A stretch of 7,305 nucleotides of DNA from JAVBNW01 sp031551255 (GTDB lineage Bacteria; Bacillota; Clostridia; Christensenellales; UBA1750). The notes under the pieces were generated by a model, which searched no databases, had not been told where the DNA came from, and saw only the letters and a program-made list of their open reading frames with translations. The stretch is taken from NCBI GenBank assembly GCA_031551255.1, contig JAVBNW010000025.1, positions 1-7,305 on the forward strand, read 5' to 3'. Positions 1 through 4,586 of this stretch are shown here, piece after piece. Position numbers and translations under genes: made by a program. Each line of letters starts with the position of its first letter. Within the stretch, counting starts at the first letter, position 1.

Positions 1-2
1 AG

Positions 3-683
3 CCCCCCTTCCCGCCGGGCACCTGGCCACCGGGCGCCTTCCCGCCCAACGCTTGCCCCCCAGGTTCGACCTTCGTGCCGGGCGTAGGCTGTGTATTAGA
101 TAATACTCGACCCTATCCACCTCTCCCTTGCCCGCCGGATCGCTGTCCGCCGGGAACTCGCCCCGAATGCGTGCCGGATCGCGATCGACCCTTCCCGCCG
201 GATCGCTGTCCGCCGGGAACTCGCCCCGAATGCGTGCCGGATCACTGTCCGCCCTTAGGCCCGCCCGTTTGTCCTCCGCTTGATCCTTGCGAACCGCCTC
301 CACCCATAAAGCCTCCGCGCCCCGTTCCCATCCCGTGTCCGCCACCGGCGTGCCCGATACCCTGCCCCCCGCCTCGTCCTTGTCCCCCTAAGGAGCCATG
401 CCCGCCGCCGACACCAAAGCCGACGCCTCCGTATCCCCCACTTTATCCGCCCTCCATGCCCCCATCTACCTGTCCGCCACGCAGGCCTAAAAAGCGTTGT
501 CCGCCAGGCCCGCTCTGCCTCCCCGCCCCCGATTGCAAGCCTCCGCTTTTGCTGCCCGTGTACGAACCGGATGAGCGCAATCCTCCTATCATCTTCTGCC
601 CCTCTTCCGGCGATAACGACAAGGCCCTCAAGGGACGCTACGCACGTCTACGCGCTTGTGCGGTACGGAAGATCAAAAGATAA
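3..683 (+). CDS. Proline/cysteine-rich repeat protein, 3' part (5' end outside window)
   Basis: I do not recognise this gene. The frame is open from the left edge (first full codon at 3) to a TAA at 681-683, giving 226 visible residues. A GTG at 75 is an in-frame codon, but the proline-rich pattern (FPPGTWPPGAFPPN) continues upstream of it, so the true start is probably outside the window. From the GTG onward, about 37% of residues are Pro (74 of 202) and about 10% are Cys (20 of 202), mostly in CPP, CPPP and CPPG motifs. Two copies of a 21-residue unit (PPDRCPPGTRPECVPD plus a variable tail) lie near the visible N-terminus. The last 25 or so residues are different: basic and low in proline, ending in AVRKIKR. 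No membrane segment is visible and the N-terminus cannot be checked for a signal peptide. The composition would suit a disulfide-linked surface, coat or wall protein, but that is inference. The other two plus frames are closed early. Confidence 0.62.
   Translation, partial: PPFPPGTWPPGAFPPNACPPGSTFVPGVGCVLDNTRPYPPLPCPPDRCPPGTRPECVPDRDRPFPPDRCPPGTRPECVPDHCPPLGPPVCPPLDPCEPPPPIKPPRPVPIPCPPPACPIPCPPPRPCPPKEPCPPPTPKPTPPYPPLYPPSMPPSTCPPRRPKKRCPPGPLCLPAPDCKPPLLLPVYEPDERNPPIIFCPSSGDNDKALKGRYARLRACAVRKIKR
131..243 (+). repeat. Direct repeat, two perfect 50-bp copies with 63-bp period
   Basis: Positions 131-180 and 194-243 are identical over 50 bp, and the offset is 63 bp, exactly 21 codons. The repeat lies inside the proline/cysteine-rich gene and encodes PPDRCPPGTRPECVPD twice. 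Identity at the DNA level, including third codon positions, points to a recent in-frame duplication or to slippage/recombination that keeps the array uniform. The spacers between copies have diverged (RDRPF after the first, HCPP after the second). Confidence 0.93.
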
Positions 684-713
684 TACTTTTTTCCTGCCAT
701 CGATGCGGCGAAT

Positions 714-745
714 GATGAAGCGGCGGGATATCCCGCCGCTTCATC
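714..745 (+). terminator. 32-bp perfect palindrome, probable terminator of the proline-rich gene
   Basis: Positions 714-729 and 730-745 are exact reverse complements (GATGAAGCGGCGGGAT and its complement), giving a very strong GC-rich hairpin 30 bp after the stop codon at 683. It sits between two convergent transcription units, where a terminator is expected. The plus-strand tail after it (GCATTCATACTCTCTT) is pyrimidine-rich but not a clean T-tract, so it is a poor match to a textbook intrinsic terminator. It may act in either direction or only protect a 3' end. Confidence 0.5.
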
Positions 746-760
746 GCATTCATACTCTCT

Positions 761-924
761 TATAGTCGGCCAACCCCAAAAGCAGAGCATTCAAGCGGAT
801 CTTTTTTCACATGACGGCGTCGATCTCCAGTCAGCGTAGCTGCCGGCTACGCTTCCTTACGCCTCCTTGCCCTGCAAAAAAACCTCTCGCTCGCCTGCCC
901 CGATTTTGAAGTTGGCCGACTATA
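761..924. repeat. 164-bp fold-back element with 14-bp perfect terminal inverted repeats (MITE/REP-like)
   Basis: The ends TATAGTCGGCCAAC (761-774) and GTTGGCCGACTATA (911-924) are perfect inverted repeats. Pairing continues inwards on the same axis (centre about 842.5): 777-781 with 904-908, 787-789 with 896-898, AGCG 794-797 with CGCT 888-891, and a T-run at 802-807 with an A-run at 876-882. At the centre is an 8-bp hairpin, 833-840 with 846-853 and loop TGCCG. The whole piece therefore forms one long imperfect hairpin. No plausible protein is encoded. The outermost TA on each side would fit a TA target duplication of the mariner type, but it is also part of the repeat. A non-autonomous transposable element or a REP-like palindromic repeat is the best reading; only other genomic copies would prove mobility. 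Confidence 0.6.
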
Positions 925-925
925 C

Positions 926-954
926 AAAAGAGAAAGCGGCGGAATATCCGCCGC
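926..954 (-). terminator. Intrinsic terminator of rnpB
   Basis: On the minus strand, GCGGCGGA (954-947) pairs with TCCGCCGC (943-936) around a 3-nt loop, an 8-bp GC-rich stem. It is followed by TTTCTCTTTT (935-926). The stem begins 9 nt after the predicted mature 3' end of RNase P RNA. This is the normal layout for rnpB and also closes the whole minus-strand gene cluster. Confidence 0.85.
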
Positions 955-963
955 AAAAAATGC

Positions 964-1296
964 TGTGAGCATGTCTGTAAGCCGAGTTCTGTGTTCGATG
1001 GCCATCTATCTAGGCCCACGGTTGCCAGTGGGCTCCAGCGATTACCCGGAAGCGCGACGGGCCGCCGCATTCGCTCCCCTATCAATCTTGCACCAGGTGG
1101 GGTTTACATGGCCGGACAGTCGCCAGTCCGCCGGTGAGCTCTTACCTCGCCTTTCCACCCTTACGCGCCGAGGCGCGCGGTATCTCTCTGTTGCACTTTC
1201 CCTGAAGTCGCCTTCGCCGGGCGTTACCCGGCACCCTGCCCTACGGTGCTCGGACTTTCCTCGCGCCGAAGCGCGCGGCCATCCGGCATGCTCACA
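964..1296 (-). ncRNA. rnpB: RNase P RNA, bacterial type A
   Basis: This is the catalytic RNA of ribonuclease P, which removes the 5' leader from pre-tRNAs together with the RnpA protein. Minus-strand landmarks are the conserved 5' P4 segment GAGGAAAGTCCGAGC (1262-1248), then GGCAGGGTGCCGGGTAACGC, GGTAAGAGCTCACCGGC typical of type A molecules, and a CCGGGTAATCGC segment resembling the L15 loop whose GGU binds the tRNA CCA end. Near the 3' end are GGGCCTAGATAGATGGCCAT and the 3' P4 segment ACAGAACTCGGCTTA (992-978). The ends pair perfectly as P1: 1296-1287 (UGUGAGCAUG) with 973-964 (CAUGCUCACA), which fixes the boundaries to within a few bases and gives about 333 nt. It lies about 8 nt after the stop codon of the zinc-ribbon gene. 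Open frames over this region on either strand are shadows of the RNA. Confidence 0.97.
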
Positions 1297-1301
1297 AACC
1301 G

Positions 1302-1330
1302 AAATTACGGAAGATAGAGAATTCTGCCGC
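1302..1330 (-). promoter_or_regulatory. Weak candidate rnpB promoter inside the upstream gene's 3' end
   Basis: If rnpB has its own start site at about 1295, the -10 box should lie over the stop codon of the zinc-ribbon gene. TAATTT (1307-1302) is in the right place, 6 nt before the P1 helix, and GCGGCA (1330-1325) lies 17 bp further upstream. Each matches only 3 of 6 consensus bases, though the -10 keeps the important first T, second A and last T. Read-through from the operon followed by processing is an equally good explanation. Confidence 0.2.
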
Positions 1331-2027
1331 AGTTTTCGCATTCCACTACGCCGGAACCGTCGCGCACGCGCTTGGTCACCACCGCGGGCAGCGACATGTT
1401 GCACCCGCCGCACTGATCCCCAAGCAACTGCGCCATCGGCTGGGGCACGGGCTGCTGTGTATACTGCTTTTTAATGCCTTCATACCGCCTTAAAAGTTCC
1501 GCGTCGACGCCCTGGCTTGCCGCCTCTCGCTTAGCCTTGAGGACATTTAGCTTTGCGGATTGGTCGGCAAACGTTTTATCGTAGCCTTCCTTCAGCGCAT
1601 TATACTGGCTCCGGGCCTGGGCCGTCTTTTGACGGATATCGCGAAGTTGCCCCTCCGCGGCGTCCGCTTCGGTGGCGATAGCCTTGATTTCCCTTTCGGC
1701 CGCCTTAAGCTTTTCCAGCAGTTTCTGCGCTTCGCGCAGCGCTTCTTGCACCTGCTCGAGCGTTGTATACTCGCCGGATTCCATCTCCTTGGCCCCTTGA
1801 TCCACTGCGCGCTCGTCGGCCAGGCACTGCGCCTCCAGCTCGTTCACCCTTGCGCGCGCGTGCGCCGCGCCCTCTTCAAGCTTTTGAAGAGCGGTTTGCT
1901 GATCCGTGACAAAATTGCGCAGCCTAATCAGCTTGTTGCGCGTCGGATCTTTGCGCATCTCGTTCTCGTAGCGCGAAACCTCCATATCGGTTTCCTGATA
2001 GGCCCACAGCGCATCCAGTTTGCCCAT
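1305..2027 (-). CDS. C4-type zinc-ribbon coiled-coil protein (COG1579 / zf-RING_7 family)
   Basis: The protein has 240 residues. Residues about 10-190 are highly charged and rich in Ala, Glu, Lys, Gln and Leu, typical of a long antiparallel coiled coil. The C-terminus is a compact zinc ribbon with Cys206-x2-Cys209 and Cys230-x2-Cys233 as the four metal ligands, ending CGRILYLP. This architecture and length match the COG1579 family, whose molecular role is poorly defined; nucleic-acid binding has been suggested. The ATG at 2027 is well supported by TAAGGAGG at 2042-2035, 7 nt upstream. The gene begins 37 bp after the Nif3-family gene and stops 8 nt before rnpB. The Nif3/zinc-ribbon pairing, often near rnpB, recurs in other Gram-positive genomes as far as I recall, which hints at a functional link that the sequence alone does not reveal. 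Confidence 0.93.
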   Translation of the reverse strand: MGKLDALWAYQETDMEVSRYENEMRKDPTRNKLIRLRNFVTDQQTALQKLEEGAAHARARVNELEAQCLADERAVDQGAKEMESGEYTTLEQVQEALREAQKLLEKLKAAEREIKAIATEADAAEGQLRDIRQKTAQARSQYNALKEGYDKTFADQSAKLNVLKAKREAASQGVDAELLRRYEGIKKQYTQQPVPQPMAQLLGDQCGGCNMSLPAVVTKRVRDGSGVVECENCGRILYLP

Positions 2028-2064
2028 GTCACCGCCTCCTTACCCGTAAAATAACCGAAACGGT

Positions 2065-2847
2065 TCATGGCCCTCCCGTTGCGATCGCGTAGGGATCCAC
2101 CACGCTTAGGCAGATCCGCAAGGGACATTGTACACCAGTCACGACGTTTTGTAAACCGCGCTCAAGCAGTTCCACGGCGATCATCTCGCCCCCCCTATGG
2201 CCGATATCCAGCACGGCAACGCCCATCGCCAGCGCATCGAGCGCATCGTGGTGTGTAACGTCGCCGGTGATAAACACGTCTACATCCCGCGCTTCACCTA
2301 CATAGGACATGCCCGAGCCCGAGCACAGCGCTACGCTGCGGGCGGGCGAACCGGGATGCCCATACAAAACGGCCCCCGGCACGCCAAGCTGCGCACGCGC
2401 ATGCGCATGAAGCGCGCCGAGGTTTCCGCCTTCCCACCGGCCATATCGAAGGAAGCCCTCGCCACGCACATCCAGAATGCCCAATCTTGCGGCGAGCGCA
2501 TCGCCCAAGCCGCCCGGCGCCTTGTCAAGCGCGGTATGGGTTGTATACAGCGCGATGCCCGCCCGGATCATTTCCGCGGCGAAGGCGCCTTCGGGCGTGT
2601 TTTCCGCCAGGCTTTTCACGCCGTGAAAAAAGACGGGATGGTGGGCGATGATCAGGTGGCAGCCAAGGGCCTTCGCCTCGCGCGCGACCTGAAGCGTAGC
2701 GTCCAGCGCGAGCAGCACGCCCTCAACCTGGGCTTGCGGCGCGCCCATCTGGAGCCCCGCATTGTCCCATGGCTCGGCCAGATCAGCGGGCGCAATGCCC
2801 TCTACCATCGCCACAATATCCCGCACCGTTAAGTATGTGCGCTCCAC
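2065..2847 (-). CDS. Nif3-like dinuclear metal center protein (YqfO/YbgI family), short form
   Basis: With a GTG start at 2847 the protein has 260 residues. The five canonical metal-ligand positions of the family are visible: His69-His70 in IIAHHPVFFHG, Asp108 in TTHTALDKAPGG, His217 and Glu221 in DIGHRGGE. The preceding block ITGDVTHHDALDA (193-205) is also a family signature. Members form hexameric toroids with two metal ions per subunit; some have been linked to GTP cyclohydrolase I-like or regulatory activity, but the cellular role is not settled. The length is close to E. coli YbgI, so it lacks the PII-like domain inserted in the Bacillus YqfO type. GTG is chosen because GAAGGAGG (2862-2855) sits 7 nt upstream. 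An in-frame ATG at 2868 would place that SD inside the gene and deepen the overlap with trmK from 19 to 40 bp. The large N-terminal open extension is trmK read in another frame. Confidence 0.94.
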   Translation of the reverse strand: MERTYLTVRDIVAMVEGIAPADLAEPWDNAGLQMGAPQAQVEGVLLALDATLQVAREAKALGCHLIIAHHPVFFHGVKSLAENTPEGAFAAEMIRAGIALYTTHTALDKAPGGLGDALAARLGILDVRGEGFLRYGRWEGGNLGALHAHARAQLGVPGAVLYGHPGSPARSVALCSGSGMSYVGEARDVDVFITGDVTHHDALDALAMGVAVLDIGHRGGEMIAVELLERGLQNVVTGVQCPLRICLSVVDPYAIATGGP

Positions 2848-3467
2848 GTCTTCGCCTCCTTCATCCATGCAAGCCTTTCGCGCCACAAAGGGCTTCCCCC
2901 CGCCGCGGCATTCCTTGCCACCTTTTCCTTCCAGGCGAGGTAGTCCGTAAATAGCGGATCTGCGGCGAGGCCCCTTCCGATATAGGCATCCGCCCCCTCG
3001 CAGCGCGGCGCGTCCGCACAGGAAACCTGCATAACGACGTAATACCTTCTCTCTTCGCGCACGAGCCGCTCGCGCTCGATAAGGTAGCCTTTTTCGGGCA
3101 ACCTTTCCCTGAGCAAGTGCGGATCGACGTGCGTGGACAGCACCAGCGGGCACCTGAGGCCCTCGGGCAGCATGCTAAGGATCGTGCGCGCGCCGACGCC
3201 GCACACCGCCGCGGCGTCCCGTTCGCCGGGGGCGATCCCCGAAAAGCCGTCGCCAAGGTGAAAGCGGGCGAAGGCCGCGAGCCCCTCCGCTGCAAACAGA
3301 GCGCGCGCCTTGCCAAGCGACTTTTCGCTAATATCGCACGGATAGGCAAACCGACACCGGCCCTCCTTAAGCAGGAAGGCCGGCAACAAGCCATGATCGG
3401 TGCCGATGTCGTAAAACGTATCGCACGCGGGCACCCAGGCGGCGATCGCGAGAAGCCTGTCCGTCAA
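2829..3467 (-). CDS. trmK: tRNA (adenine22-N1)-methyltransferase TrmK (YqfN family)
   Basis: The protein has 212 residues and is a Rossmann-fold, SAM-dependent methyltransferase. Family members make m1A at position 22 in the tRNA D-loop region in the cytoplasm. The SAM-binding motif I is DIGTDHGLLP (20-29), the typical TrmK signature DIGxDHxxLP. CDISEKSLGKAR (44-55) follows as the acidic ribose-binding strand, and GDGF (72-75) is the next conserved turn. Where the family usually has GMGG, this protein reads CGVGA (89-93), a visible deviation. It is shorter than B. subtilis TrmK (about 238 residues), mostly at the C-terminus. Start: a TTG at 3467 overlaps the sigA stop (TTGA). No good SD precedes it and there is no in-frame ATG or GTG upstream before the stop, so translation is probably coupled to sigA. 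The position directly after sigA is the conserved Bacillota arrangement. Confidence 0.9.
   Translation of the reverse strand: MTDRLLAIAAWVPACDTFYDIGTDHGLLPAFLLKEGRCRFAYPCDISEKSLGKARALFAAEGLAAFARFHLGDGFSGIAPGERDAAAVCGVGARTILSMLPEGLRCPLVLSTHVDPHLLRERLPEKGYLIERERLVREERRYYVVMQVSCADAPRCEGADAYIGRGLAADPLFTDYLAWKEKVARNAAAGGSPLWRERLAWMKEAKTWSAHT
2855..2862 (-). promoter_or_regulatory. Shine-Dalgarno deciding the GTG start of the Nif3-family gene
   Basis: GAAGGAGG, 7 nt before GTG 2847, lies inside the last codons of trmK. It is the strongest ribosome-binding sequence near the possible starts and favours GTG 2847 over ATG 2868. Its position within trmK suggests translational coupling of the two genes. 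Confidence 0.75.
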
Positions 3468-4543
3468 TCTAAAAAATCTTTCAACTTTTTAGAGCGGCTA
3501 GGGTGGCGCAATTTTCTAAGCGCCTTGGCCTCGATTTGGCGGATGCGCTCGCGGGTGACGTTGAACTCTTTGCCCACTTCCTCCAGCGTGCGCGCGCGGC
3601 CGTCGTCCAGCCCAAAGCGCAGGCGCAATACCTTTTCCTCGCGCGGGGTCAGCGTGTCAAGAACATCCATCAATTGCTCTTTTAGAAGCGTGAACGCCGC
3701 CGCCTCCGCGGGAGCGGGGGCCTCGTCGTCCGGAATGAAATCTCCTAAGTGGCTGTCTTCCTCCTCGCCTATGGGCGTCTCCAACGACACGGGCTCCTGT
3801 GCGATCTTGATGATTTCGCGCACCTTGTCTTCGCTGATCATCATCTCGCGGGCGATCTCCTCGGGCAACGGCTCGCGGCCATATTCCTGCAAAAGCTGGC
3901 GCGAAACCCTGATGAGCTTGTTGATCGTTTCCACCATATGCACCGGTATGCGGATCGTGCGCGCCTGATCGGCAATGGCGCGGGTAATGGCCTGGCGAAT
4001 CCACCAGGTGGCGTAGGTGGAAAACTTATAGCCCTTGGAGTAGTCGAATTTTTCTACAGCCTTGATAAGCCCCAGGTTGCCTTCCTGAATCAAATCTAAA
4101 AACTGCATGCCGCGCCCTACGTAGCGCTTGGCGATGGACACCACGAGCCGAAGATTCGCCTCGGCGAGCTTGCGTTTGGCCTCGGGGTCCCCCTGTTCCA
4201 TCCGCTGGGCGATCTCTACCTCTTCTTCCGCCGTGAGCAGAGGCACCTTGCCGATTTCCTTGAGGTACATGCGCACAGGATCGTCGGTGGAGATGCCCTC
4301 GGGTACGGACAGATCCTCCACAACCGGCTTTTCTTCGACCTCCGCTTCCGCCTCGGCCAACTCGCCAACGATGTCGATCCCCATCGCCTCAAAGGTATCC
4401 AACAGTTTTTCGTATTGATCCGGATCGAGCTCGACCTCGGCCAGCGATTCGGTCAGCTCCTTCTCGGTCAGGGAGCCTTTGCTCTTGCCCGACTCGACGA
4501 GATCGTTGATGCGGCTCTGCTTCGCATCGGTTGAGTTTGTCAA
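3464..4543 (-). CDS. sigA: RNA polymerase primary sigma factor (sigma-70, SigA/RpoD)
   Basis: This is the housekeeping sigma factor that directs RNA polymerase to -10/-35 promoters. From TTG 4543 it has 359 residues, a normal SigA size for Bacillota. A short acidic region 1.1 covers roughly residues 1-80. Region 1.2 is DDPVRMYLKEIGKVPLL (87-103). Region 2 runs from about 127 to 200 and includes the core-binding and -10 recognition block (GNLGLIKAVEKFDYSKG, STYATWWIRQAI). Region 3 spans about 201-275. Region 4 includes LTPREEKVLRLRFGL (298-312) and the -35 helix-turn-helix TLEEVGKEFNVTRERIRQIE (319-338). GAAAGGAG 8 nt before TTG 4543 supports that start; the longer frame up to 4627 runs back into dnaG and is unlikely. 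The start is 43 bp after the dnaG stop, so the two are probably co-transcribed. Confidence 0.97.
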   Translation of the reverse strand: MTNSTDAKQSRINDLVESGKSKGSLTEKELTESLAEVELDPDQYEKLLDTFEAMGIDIVGELAEAEAEVEEKPVVEDLSVPEGISTDDPVRMYLKEIGKVPLLTAEEEVEIAQRMEQGDPEAKRKLAEANLRLVVSIAKRYVGRGMQFLDLIQEGNLGLIKAVEKFDYSKGYKFSTYATWWIRQAITRAIADQARTIRIPVHMVETINKLIRVSRQLLQEYGREPLPEEIAREMMISEDKVREIIKIAQEPVSLETPIGEEEDSHLGDFIPDDEAPAPAEAAAFTLLKEQLMDVLDTLTPREEKVLRLRFGLDDGRARTLEEVGKEFNVTRERIRQIEAKALRKLRHPSRSKKLKDFLD

Positions 4544-4551
4544 GGGATACA

Positions 4552-4559
4552 CTCCTTTC
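4552..4559 (-). promoter_or_regulatory. Shine-Dalgarno deciding the TTG start of sigA
   Basis: GAAAGGAG lies 8 nt before TTG 4543 in the 43-bp dnaG-sigA gap. It supports the 359-residue reading over starts further upstream, which would overlap dnaG and add residues unlike any sigma region 1.1. Confidence 0.75.
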
Positions 4560-4586
4560 AGGTGGGGAACGGATCGCTTGCCGGGC

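Noticed and set aside
443..631. Minus-strand glycine-rich open frame opposite the proline-rich gene
   Set aside because: It is the shadow of CPP/PPG codons. The plus frame stays open over the whole 683 bp and its repeat keeps codon phase.
965..1474. Open frames on both strands over 831-1474
   Set aside because: They cover RNase P RNA and its surroundings. The conserved RNA landmarks and perfect P1 pairing explain the region.
2848..3153. Long N-terminal extension of the Nif3-family frame, to 362 residues
   Set aside because: The added part is trmK read in another frame and is Arg/Gly-rich nonsense. A good SD fixes the start at GTG 2847.
3117..3968. Plus-strand open frame of 283 codons across trmK and sigA
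   Set aside because: It is antisense to two clear conserved genes, has no recognisable family or start signal, and reflects low stop frequency opposite GC-rich coding DNA.
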